Of a stretch of 64,000 nucleotides of DNA, positions 18,749-25,494 are shown piece by piece. The stretch spans positions 310,001 through 374,000 of the forward strand of contig NZ_ALBQ01000011.1 in the NCBI RefSeq assembly GCF_000282895.1, read 5' to 3'. The notes under the pieces are model-generated. The model saw nothing but the letters and a program-made list of their open reading frames with translations, ran no database searches and was not told the origin of the DNA. The translations under genes were made by a program, and so were the position numbers. Position 1 is the first letter of the stretch. Each line of letters begins with the position of its first letter. Origin of the DNA: Sphingomonas sp. ATCC 31555 (GTDB lineage: Bacteria; Pseudomonadota; Alphaproteobacteria; Sphingomonadales; Sphingomonadaceae).

Positions 18749-19177
18749 ATGTTCGATATCGCGCCCCAAGAGCTGTTGCTCGTGGCCATCGTCGCCGTGA
18801 TCTTCATTGGTCCCAAGGATCTGCCGCGGGCGATGCATTTCGTCGGCAAATGGGTGGGCAGGGCGCGCGGCGTAGCGCGCCAGTTCCGTTCGGGGATCGA
18901 TTCGATGGTCCGCGAGGCCGAACTTGCGGAGCTGGAGAAGCAGTGGGCGGCCGAGAATGAGCGGATTATGCGGCAATATCCGCCGCACCCGCTTCCCGCG
19001 CCGGAACCGGATGGCGCCGGGGGGGCGGTTGCCCATGTTCCCCACGACGACGAAGCGCCGGTGATGACTCCGCAGCCGCGAATTCATCCGGATCCTGCAC
19101 CGGCCGAGAGTTCCACGACCAGCTCGTCCGCATCGGAGACAAAGCCGGTGCCCCCCGTCAGCGAAGTGCAGCCGTGA
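18749..19177 (+). CDS. tatB: Sec-independent translocase protein TatB
   Basis: Substrate-receptor partner of TatC; 142 residues. The N-terminus FDIAPQELLLVAIVAVIF and the Gly-Pro hinge FIGPKDLPRAMHFVGKW are the family hallmark, followed by an amphipathic helix (about 25-70) and a Pro/Ser-rich C-terminal tail. The stop overlaps the tatC GTG start by four bases. Confidence 0.94.
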   Translation: MFDIAPQELLLVAIVAVIFIGPKDLPRAMHFVGKWVGRARGVARQFRSGIDSMVREAELAELEKQWAAENERIMRQYPPHPLPAPEPDGAGGAVAHVPHDDEAPVMTPQPRIHPDPAPAESSTTSSSASETKPVPPVSEVQP

Positions 19178-19962
19178 CCGAGATCGACGATACCCAGGCT
19201 CCCCTTCTCGACCATCTGATCGAGCTGCGTCGACGGCTGATCTGGTCGATCCTGTCGTTGCTGGCCGCGTTTGGCGCGAGCCTCTACTTCGCCCGCGCCA
19301 TCCTGTCATTCCTGGTGGCGCCATTGAAGGCTGCGGGCCAGGCGAAGATCATCAACACCGAAATTTTCGGCGGCTTCCTGGTGGAAGTGAAGGTCGCGTT
19401 CTTCGCTGGCTTGATGATCGCGTTTCCGGTGATCGCCAATCAGTTGTGGAAGTTCGTCGCGCCGGGCCTGTACAAGCGCGAGAAACAGGCGCTGCTGCCG
19501 TTTCTGCTAGCGACGCCGGTGCTTTTTACCGCCGGCGCGGCCATGGCCTATTACATCGCGATCCCCGTCGCGCTGAAGTTCCTGCTCGGTTTCCAGGGCA
19601 ATCTGGGCGGGGTCGAGCAGCAGGCGCTGCCGGATGTGAACAGCTATCTGAAGTTCGTGATGCAATTCATCTTCGGCTTCGGGATTTCCTTCCTGTTGCC
19701 GGTGCTGCTGATGTTGCTCGAGCATGCCGGCATCGTCACCTATGAGCAGCTGAAGGGCGCGTGGCGCTACGCGATCGTCGCGTCAGTGGCGATTGCAGCG
19801 GTGCTGACGCCGCCCGATGTGGGCTCCCAGCTGCTGCTCGCGGGCCCGTTGGTGGGCCTGTATTTTCTGTCGCTGGTCGCCATTTACTTCACTCGGCGGC
19901 GTCGCGAGCGCGTGAAAGTTGCCGAGCCGGGTGAGGGTGAGGGCGAAGCGGACGCTGCCTGA
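19174..19962 (+). CDS. tatC: Sec-independent translocase protein TatC
   Basis: Six-helix core subunit of the twin-arginine translocase that binds the twin-arginine signal; 262 residues. It has the conserved LLDHLIELRRRLIWSI start, the periplasmic-loop Pro motif and FGFGISFLLPVLLMLL, and VLTPPDVGSQLLLAGPL in the last helices. It starts with GTG coupled to tatB. At least one protein here, the DUF1501 product, carries a Tat-like signal. Confidence 0.96.
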   Translation: MTEIDDTQAPLLDHLIELRRRLIWSILSLLAAFGASLYFARAILSFLVAPLKAAGQAKIINTEIFGGFLVEVKVAFFAGLMIAFPVIANQLWKFVAPGLYKREKQALLPFLLATPVLFTAGAAMAYYIAIPVALKFLLGFQGNLGGVEQQALPDVNSYLKFVMQFIFGFGISFLLPVLLMLLEHAGIVTYEQLKGAWRYAIVASVAIAAVLTPPDVGSQLLLAGPLVGLYFLSLVAIYFTRRRRERVKVAEPGEGEGEADAA

Positions 19963-19967
19963 CGGAA

Positions 19968-19998
19968 AACGCCCCCTCTGCCGGGCAGAAGGGGCGTT
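19968..19998. terminator. Intrinsic terminator between tatC and the entericidin gene
   Basis: A long stem (AACGCCCC with GGGGCGTT, extended inside by TCTGCC and GGCAGA) separates the convergent genes. On the minus strand it is followed by TTTTCC, so it mainly ends the entericidin transcript; on the plus strand it has only a weak tail. Confidence 0.7.
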
Positions 19999-20019
19999 GA
20001 ATGGCTTGCGCGCGAGCGC

Positions 20020-20154
20020 TTACTTCGATTTTTCGGCAGCGCCGGCAACGGTGTCGCCGGCCGACGAAACATCCCGGCCGACGCCTTCAACCGTGTTGCA
20101 AGCCGCGATCATGAGCGTGCCGGCCAGTGCGGCACATGCGATCAGTTTACGCAT
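20020..20154 (-). CDS. Entericidin A/B-like small lipoprotein
   Basis: A 44-residue product, shorter than usual ORF cut-offs. It starts MRKLIACAALAGTLMIAAC, a signal peptide with an I-A-A-C lipobox at Cys19, and continues NTVEGVGRDVSSAGDTVAG, the pattern of entericidin/EcnAB lipoproteins (xTVxGxGxDxxxxGxxI). The mature peptide would be a short amphipathic outer- or inner-membrane lipoprotein. Entericidin B-type peptides are often induced by envelope or stationary-phase stress; here it lies next to the general stress locus. The ATG has GGAGAATAATCG directly upstream. Toxin versus structural role is unknown. Confidence 0.85.
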   Translation of the reverse strand: MRKLIACAALAGTLMIAACNTVEGVGRDVSSAGDTVAGAAEKSK

Positions 20155-20200
20155 CGATTATTCTCCAACTTCCCCGTTTGCGGGACGCAGCTTCAATGCC

Positions 20201-20230
20201 GTGCTGGTGGAAACGTTCCACCAGGCGCAC
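20201..20230. repeat. Palindrome upstream of the entericidin gene
   Basis: CTGGTGGAA and TTCCACCAG form a perfect 9-base inverted repeat around ACG, with GTGC and GCAC adding a looser outer pair. It lies about 50 bases upstream of the entericidin start and could be an operator or an RNA hairpin. I cannot assign a binding protein. Confidence 0.5.
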
Positions 20231-20281
20231 CGGGCGAAGCCAGCGCTGCGATGAAGATTTCGGTGCTGTTGGAAGGATGTA

Positions 20282-20327
20282 GGCCCGGAAGCGTCACCGG
20301 GGGGGGGAGGGTAGACGCTTCCGGGCC
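20282..20327. terminator. Long hairpin downstream of the sensor-kinase-like gene
   Basis: A perfect 13-base stem (GGCCCGGAAGCGT and ACGCTTCCGGGCC) with a G-rich loop lies about 100 bases beyond the minus-strand stop at 20425. There is no T tract on either side, so it may stabilise or process the 3' end rather than terminate. Confidence 0.5.
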
Positions 20328-20424
20328 CATGTCGTGGATAGCGAGAGCGGGGGGGCAAAAGGTCACTATCCGCTGGTAAGAACACGGTCCGCGCAACACG
20401 GTTCCCGGCTATTTGAGATTTTTT

Positions 20425-21996
20425 TCAGGGCCTGCCATTGATGGCGATGGCAATCTCGTATGCCCCCACCAGCGGATCATGGTGCAGCTGGCCGCGCAGC
20501 TGCCGAGCCAGACCCTGCATCACTCGCCCATAGCGCTGGTCTACCAGCGCTTCGAACTCCGTATTGCTGACGAGCGTAGGCGACGAGATCCGTAGAACGG
20601 CGCGTGCCTGATCCTCGGCGCTGCCTTTCACCGAGATGCGGAGCTGCGCGTCCGGGCTGCAGGCGATGGCGAGCTCGATGATTTCGGTCAGCAGGAAGGC
20701 AATTGCCGTGGCGACATCCTGGGTGACCAGCAGCGCCTCGATTTCCAAGGTGATACCCAGCCGGGGCGCCTGCGTCGCGGCAGTGGCGCGCAGGTTGGCT
20801 GCCAATTCACCGACCACCGATCGCAGTTCAAGCCCTCGATTCTCCTCCATCTCTGCATAGTGATGGCGGTGGACGACGGCGAGCGCGTCGACACGCCGCT
20901 GGATCGAGGCATAGGCGTCGGCCGCCTCCTGCCCCTTCGCGGCGCGCGCATGGAAGTTGATGAGGCTGGAGATCACCTGGAGATTGTTTTTCACCCGATG
21001 GTGTACTTCGCGGGTGAGCCGCGTCTGGCGGACCAGCCCCTTTGCGAGATCGGCCTCATGCGCTTGCACCGTGCGGCTGATCTCGGTGAAGGTTTCCGCC
21101 AGTTCGCGAATCTCCTGCGCGGGCACCGGCCCGAAGCCCGAGCTGTCGATCACTTCGCCAGGCTGGTAATGCGAGACATTGCCGCGCAGGCGTCGGAGCG
21201 GCCGGATCAGCAGAATGTCGACGACGAACCAGCCGATCGCCGCCGCGGCGATCCACATCAGCACCAGTAGTACCGTGGCGATGACCAGCGGCGAATTGAG
21301 TGGCGCACCGGGCAACGTGGTTTCCAGCGCGAGATCTTCCACGCCGAGATCGATGCGGACGCTCTTGCCGCGATCCAGCGGGCTGCTTTCCCGCAGCGCG
21401 CGCAGCGTCAGCCGATCGCCATGCACCACCAGTGCAGCGCCATATTCGGGTACAAATCCGCTGGGGCGCGTCAGGCTGACGAGCAGGTCCCGCGGATAGA
21501 AGGCATAGGCCGCGGCGCCGCTGTCGCTGCCGATTCGCAACAGCAGCCCGCCGGGAACGATATGCGCCTGCGTACCCGCCACGTCGGGAACTTGGGCATC
21601 GGCTTCAGGAAAGGCGCTGCCGCACAGGACGCGGCGGCGGGCATCGCGGATCAGATATCGTGCCGGACGCTGCGCGGCATAGGTGCCGGCCAGGCGCATG
21701 CAACTGGGTGCGTCCTGCGGATCGGCTTCCAGATCGCTCAGCGCGCCGCTCAATTGCGCGACATGGTTGGCAAGCAGCGTTTCGAGCGCGCCGGAACTGC
21801 CGCGCGCGGTAACCGCCAGGCGTTCGCGCGCTTCATCGTCGGCGCTGCGGGTCGTCTGCATGGTGGTGAAGAGCGCAATCAGCGCCAGCGGCAGCAGCGC
21901 CCCGACCAGGATGAAGAATACTTTGGCACCGGTCGGCATGCGCGCCAACGCAGCCGACAAACCTCGGCCGCGGGGCGGGGGTTGCATACCATTCAT
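20425..21996 (-). CDS. phyP: PhyP-like HisKA_2 sensor protein of the general stress response
   Basis: Membrane protein of 523 residues: N-terminal membrane helix (about 24-46), periplasmic sensor region (about 47-240), second helix (about 240-265), HAMP-like linker and a HisKA_2 dimerisation domain with LTREVHHRVKNNLQVISSLI (phospho-acceptor His near 332-333). The C-terminal ATPase domain is degenerate: in place of an N box it reads LLTEIIELAIAC (from about 435), and I find no DxGxG or GLG box before the end. This fits PhyP of Sphingomonas, described as a negative regulator acting on PhyR, rather than an active kinase. It follows nepR by 11 bases. Confidence 0.82.
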   Translation of the reverse strand: MNGMQPPPRGRGLSAALARMPTGAKVFFILVGALLPLALIALFTTMQTTRSADDEARERLAVTARGSSGALETLLANHVAQLSGALSDLEADPQDAPSCMRLAGTYAAQRPARYLIRDARRRVLCGSAFPEADAQVPDVAGTQAHIVPGGLLLRIGSDSGAAAYAFYPRDLLVSLTRPSGFVPEYGAALVVHGDRLTLRALRESSPLDRGKSVRIDLGVEDLALETTLPGAPLNSPLVIATVLLVLMWIAAAAIGWFVVDILLIRPLRRLRGNVSHYQPGEVIDSSGFGPVPAQEIRELAETFTEISRTVQAHEADLAKGLVRQTRLTREVHHRVKNNLQVISSLINFHARAAKGQEAADAYASIQRRVDALAVVHRHHYAEMEENRGLELRSVVGELAANLRATAATQAPRLGITLEIEALLVTQDVATAIAFLLTEIIELAIACSPDAQLRISVKGSAEDQARAVLRISSPTLVSNTEFEALVDQRYGRVMQGLARQLRGQLHHDPLVGAYEIAIAINGRP

Positions 21997-22007
21997 GCCA
22001 AAGATGG

Positions 22008-22175
22008 TTAACCGAGCTTCTTCAGCAGGTCGAGCAGATCGTCTGGTACGCTTTCATTCACGGTTTCATCATACGCCTTCTTAAGGGCGTCGGCCAAGTC
22101 GACGTCCGGCCGAGCCGCAGGTGCGGGTTCGCCGTTCGCCGTTCGCTTGCTTTGATCGTCTTTAGCAGAAGACAC
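22008..22175 (-). CDS. nepR: Anti-sigma factor NepR
   Basis: A 55-residue anti-sigma factor that holds EcfG inactive until phosphorylated PhyR binds it. The GTG at 22175 was chosen because GGGGGGAATT lies just upstream. The diagnostic C-terminal core is DLADALKKAYDETVNESV followed by PDDLLDLLKKLG, the two helices that contact sigma domains 2 and 4 or the PhyR sigma-like domain. It is in an operon with phyP and divergent from phyR. Confidence 0.92.
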   Translation of the reverse strand: MSSAKDDQSKRTANGEPAPAARPDVDLADALKKAYDETVNESVPDDLLDLLKKLG

Positions 22176-22313
22176 CAATTCCCCCCTGAGGGCCCGGATC
22201 GTCCGGGCTGCCGGACCAATAAACGCCATACAGCCGTTTGCCGCGAATACTAACAATGCCGCCGAGTGCAAGCACCCGACGTCACAGCGCCCCATGGCGC
22301 AGTTGGCGGATGA

Positions 22314-22338
22314 AACCAAAGAGCTACTCGATTGTTCC
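22314..22338 (-). promoter_or_regulatory. Candidate EcfG promoter for nepR-phyP
   Basis: On the minus strand, GGAAC (22338-22334), a 16-base spacer and GGTTT (22317 down). The EcfG consensus is GGAAC, 16-17 bases, CGTT; the -10 differs by one base. It lies about 140 bases upstream of nepR, giving a long leader, and would provide the feedback loop usual for this regulon. Confidence 0.5.
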
Positions 22339-22448
22339 ATGGCCGATGCGAAATCCGGGGAGGGGTTCCTTCGGGTAACGGAATCAGTACAAATCAGGCT
22401 TGCCGGCGGCGACGACGCCACCCGCACTCGATGGAGAAAAAACAGCTC

Positions 22449-23246
22449 ATGTCGCTTGGACAGCAACTCGCGCCGCATCTTCCGCTCCTGCGTCGCTATG
22501 CCCGTGCGCTCACCGGCAATCAGGCGGAAGGCGACCGCTACGTCCGTGCCGCGCTGGAGGCGATCGTCGCGGCGCCCGATCAGTTCCCGCGCGATGTCGA
22601 CGCCCGGCTTGGTCTGTATCGGACGTTTCAGGCGATCTGGCAGTCGACCCAGTGGAACGAGGCGGACGAAGCCGATGATTCGGGTAGCGATCAGGAATCA
22701 ATCGCGCGCCGCCGGTTATCCCAGCTTACTCCCCTGTCACGCCAGGCGCTGCTACTGACGACGGTGGAAGGTTTCCCGCCGGAAGATGCGGCCTATTTGA
22801 TCGGAGAGGATACCGAACGGGTCACCGAACTGGTTGCCGAAGCCGTGCAGGAAATCGAACGCCAGACTCGCACGCGCGTGATGATCATCGAAGACGAGCC
22901 GCTGATCGCGATGGACCTGGAACAGATCGTTCGCGATCTGGGGCATGACGTGACCGGCGTTGCGGTGACGCGCGACGAAGCGGTGGCGCTCGCGATGGAA
23001 GATCGGCCGGGCCTGGTGCTCGCCGACATCCAGTTGGCGGACGACAGTTCGGGCATCGATGCGGTGAAGGATATTCTCGCCGAGTTTAGTGTGCCGGTGA
23101 TCTTCATCACTGCCTTCCCGGAACGCCTGCTGACGGGCGAAAGGCCCGAGCCGACCTTCCTCATCACCAAGCCGTTCCAGCGTGAAACGGTCAAGGCGAC
23201 GATCAGCCAGGCGCTGTTCTTCGACGAGGCCACAGTTCCGGCCTGA
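22449..23246 (+). CDS. phyR: General stress response regulator PhyR
   Basis: Anti-anti-sigma response regulator of 265 residues. The N-terminal sigma-like domain (about 1-140) begins SLGQQLAPHLPLLRRYARAL, and the C-terminal receiver (about 143-262) has VMIIEDEPLIAMDL, phospho-acceptor Asp193 in LVLADIQLADDSSG, the Thr switch in VIFITAFPE and Lys in ITKPF. When phosphorylated it sequesters NepR and frees EcfG. The ATG at 22449 fits the start of known homologues; an upstream ATG at 22431 is also in frame. Confidence 0.95.
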   Translation: MSLGQQLAPHLPLLRRYARALTGNQAEGDRYVRAALEAIVAAPDQFPRDVDARLGLYRTFQAIWQSTQWNEADEADDSGSDQESIARRRLSQLTPLSRQALLLTTVEGFPPEDAAYLIGEDTERVTELVAEAVQEIERQTRTRVMIIEDEPLIAMDLEQIVRDLGHDVTGVAVTRDEAVALAMEDRPGLVLADIQLADDSSGIDAVKDILAEFSVPVIFITAFPERLLTGERPEPTFLITKPFQRETVKATISQALFFDEATVPA

Positions 23247-23313
23247 CGACGTGAAATTTTGGGCGGGTTCCACCTGGTACGGACCCTAAACGTTTCTTGT
23301 GTGTTTACGCAGC

Positions 23314-23451
23314 ATGGCTGAGCAAGACGAACCCGCCCGTATCACCACGGACCGCGCGCGCGCCGGCACGACGCCCGGCGTCACCCGCTATGTTCTGTTG
23401 ATCGGAACAGTGCTGGTTATCGCGATTTTCGCCGTCATTCTGATGGTTTGA
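23314..23451 (+). CDS. 45-residue single-pass membrane protein between phyR and ecfG
   Basis: A short ORF of 45 residues: a charged N-terminus (MAEQDEPARITTDRARAG) and one C-terminal membrane helix (YVLLIGTVLVIAIFAVILMV) ending at the stop. It lies between phyR and ecfG on the same strand, and its stop is just before the first possible ecfG start. I know no function. A tail-anchored topology with the charged end in the cytoplasm is inferred. No strong ribosome site is visible, which lowers confidence. Confidence 0.6.
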   Translation: MAEQDEPARITTDRARAGTTPGVTRYVLLIGTVLVIAIFAVILMV

Positions 23452-23546
23452 CGGCGATGTTTAACGCAACGACGCTTGTTTTGGCACCAACGGACCCCAG
23501 CTTAGCTGGCAACCGCGACGTGATGCGCGCAACTGAACGGGATTGC

Positions 23547-24197
23547 ATGACGGAAGCTACCCAGTCGGACCAGGGGGAAGAGGCTGCGATCGCGCCGCCG
23601 GTGGAGCATGTGTCGCTCTCCGATCCCGAATTCAAAACCCAGCTGGCCCAGGTTATCCCCCACCTTCGTGCGTTCGGACGATCGCTGTCCGGCAGCCGAG
23701 ATCTGGCGGATGATCTGGTGCAGGAAACCTTGTTGAAGGCGTGGGCGGCACGCAAGCGCTTCCAGGCCGGCACGAATATGCGCGCGTGGACCTTCATCAT
23801 TCTGCGCAATCTGTATCTCAGCCAGATGCGGCGTGCCCGCTTCAAGGGCGAATGGGACGATCTAGTGGCTGACCGGCTGCTTGCCGCGCCGGCCAGCCAG
23901 GATCGGCATGTCGAACTGTCGGATATGCAGCGCGCTTTGCTGCACCTTCCCCAGCCGCAGCGCGAAGCGCTGATTCTAGTGGGTGCCGGTGGCTTCGCCT
24001 ATGAGGAGGCTGCCGAAATCTGCCAGGTGGCGGTCGGCACGATCAAGAGCCGCGTCGCACGCGGCCGCGTCGCGCTCGAATCGCTGTTGAGCGAGGGGCA
24101 ACTGCCGTCGCGACGTTCCACGTCGCTCAACGCCGACGGGCGCAGCGCTCTCGATACCATCATGGGCGAAGTCGACGACCTTAGCCGCGACCGCTGA
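23547..24197 (+). CDS. ecfG: ECF sigma factor EcfG (general stress)
   Basis: Sigma factor of the ECF15 (EcfG) group, 216 residues from the ATG at 23547. Region 2 reads HLRAFGRSLSGSRDLADDLV followed by QETLLKAWAARKRFQAGTN and MRAWTFIILRNLYLSQMRR; region 4 has LLHLPQPQREALILVGAGGF, YEEAAEICQVAVGTIKSRV. The NepR-PhyR switch controls it. In-frame ATGs at 23457 and 23523 would extend it by 30 or 8 residues; the longer form almost touches the small membrane gene upstream. It would direct transcription from GGAAC-type promoters, several of which are visible in this window. Confidence 0.93.
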   Translation: MTEATQSDQGEEAAIAPPVEHVSLSDPEFKTQLAQVIPHLRAFGRSLSGSRDLADDLVQETLLKAWAARKRFQAGTNMRAWTFIILRNLYLSQMRRARFKGEWDDLVADRLLAAPASQDRHVELSDMQRALLHLPQPQREALILVGAGGFAYEEAAEICQVAVGTIKSRVARGRVALESLLSEGQLPSRRSTSLNADGRSALDTIMGEVDDLSRDR

Positions 24198-24284
24198 CAG
24201 CCCGTCGCGCCTTGTGCGTTTTCCCAATGGTTTGCATCTGTCGTTAGCGCGATTCTCCATCGGTGTTCAGGTGGAGATAGGAAT

Positions 24285-24413
24285 ATGCGCCTCGATCCTT
24301 TTCCGCACCGCCAGTCGGGCTTCGGCCCGCTGGTGGCTGCTGCCATTGCGGTGATCGTGCTCGGCACCGCGCTGCTGTTCCTCTTGTGGCGCTTGGCCGA
24401 ACTGGCGGGTTGA
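24285..24413 (+). CDS. 42-residue single-pass membrane protein
   Basis: A short ORF with a good ribosome site (GGAGATAGGAAT before the ATG). The product has a basic start (MRLDPFPHRQSGF) and one membrane helix (GPLVAAAIAVIVLGTALLFL) followed by LWRLAELAG. It sits between ecfG and the SRP RNA. No family recognised. Confidence 0.55.
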   Translation: MRLDPFPHRQSGFGPLVAAAIAVIVLGTALLFLLWRLAELAG

Positions 24414-24466
24414 TCGCGGCGAAAACGGCTCTTGCCTGATGGCGGCACATCCCCCATATGCGCCGC

Positions 24467-24555
24467 GGGAGTCGGGCGGACGGTACCGTCGCCAACCCGG
24501 TCAGGTCCGGAAGGAAGCAGCCGCAACGATTTCGTCCCGGGTCGTTCCGGCTCCC
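24467..24555 (+). ncRNA. ffs: Signal recognition particle RNA (4.5S, small bacterial type)
   Basis: The invariant apical core GGTCAGGTCCGGAAGGAAGC followed by AGCC is at 24499-24522, the Ffh-binding tetraloop and symmetric loop of SRP RNA. The outer arms GGGAGTCGG (from 24467) and CCGGCTCCC (to 24555) pair to close a single long hairpin as expected. The mature ends may extend a few bases to either side. With Ffh it targets membrane proteins co-translationally. Confidence 0.93.
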
Positions 24556-24650
24556 ACCATCGCGCACATCGCTGGATCCGTGAAGCTCCCTATGGCGCGA
24601 CTACGCCTTGCAGGCGAAAAGCCGCGCGTGCTGGATGCGGGGAAGCGGGC

Positions 24651-25484
24651 ATGCGCGGAGATACACGAGAGATCGGGCTGTTTCTGCTGCTGGCGTTCGG
24701 GATTTCCTGGGCCGTGTGGGTGCCGATGGCGCTGCACGGCGCGATCGTTCGGCCGGGAACGCTACCCACGCATTTCGGCGGGCTGCTGGGGCCGTGTATC
24801 GCAGGCGCGGCAAGCACGCTGGTCTGCGCTCCCAGGGGCGGACACGCCGCGTGGCTGCAACGGCTCCTTCGCTTGCCTCAAGGTTTGCGCGGCTGGCTGC
24901 TGGCGCTGACGCCGTTTCTGCTGCTCGCCGGCTTCGCTGCCGCCGCTGCGGGTCTTGGGCAGACGATCGCCGCGGACAGGCTGCGCAGGTTCAGCGGTTT
25001 GCCGGTCCTCCCACCGCTGGCGCTCTTCGCCGTCGTGCTCCTCGCGAACGGCTATGGCGAGGAGGCCGGGTGGCGCGGCTATCTGCTCCCACGTCTACAG
25101 GCCCGGTTCGGCGCGGTGAGCGGCGTATTGATTCAGGCGGCGATCTGGATTGCCTGGCACGCGCCACTGATCTGGATCGTTGCAACCTATCGCGCCATGA
25201 GCCCGGCCATGCTGGTGTTTGGCTTCGGATTGGGGCTCGTGCTTGGCGGCTTCGTGCTCGCCCAGGTCTCTGCCGCATCACGGGGAAGCGTGCTGGCGGC
25301 TGCGCTCTGGCATAGCGGCTATAATTTTGCCACCGCGACGGACGGCGGCGTGCTGCTTCAGGCAGGCGTGTCGGCGATCGTCATGGCCTGGGGTGCGCTG
25401 CTGCTGCTCTGGGCACTGCTCTCGCCTGCCGGTCGTCGCGCGATCACCGTGCCGGACTTCGACAAACGCCGCGCAGCCCCCTAG
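24651..25484 (+). CDS. CPBP family intramembrane metalloprotease
   Basis: Polytopic membrane protein of 277 residues with about seven hydrophobic helices. The CPBP (Abi/CAAX-protease-like) motifs are present: NGYGEEAGWRGYLLPRLQ with the EExxxR signature, a His in WIAWHAPLIWI and AALWHSGYNFA with H-x-x-x-N. The ATG at 24651 is chosen; the frame is open upstream but runs through the SRP RNA. Substrate unknown. It ends seven bases before dnaX. Confidence 0.85.
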   Translation: MRGDTREIGLFLLLAFGISWAVWVPMALHGAIVRPGTLPTHFGGLLGPCIAGAASTLVCAPRGGHAAWLQRLLRLPQGLRGWLLALTPFLLLAGFAAAAAGLGQTIAADRLRRFSGLPVLPPLALFAVVLLANGYGEEAGWRGYLLPRLQARFGAVSGVLIQAAIWIAWHAPLIWIVATYRAMSPAMLVFGFGLGLVLGGFVLAQVSAASRGSVLAAALWHSGYNFATATDGGVLLQAGVSAIVMAWGALLLLWALLSPAGRRAITVPDFDKRRAAP

Positions 25485-25494
25485 ATAAGCGGTG

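Noticed and set aside
23405..23435. GGAAC upstream of ecfG as an EcfG autoregulatory promoter
   Set aside because: No CGTT or close variant occurs 16-17 bases downstream; the site is also inside the small membrane gene.
24432..24650. N-terminal extension of the CPBP protease
   Set aside because: The open frame runs through the SRP RNA gene; the protein homology begins at the ATG at 24651.
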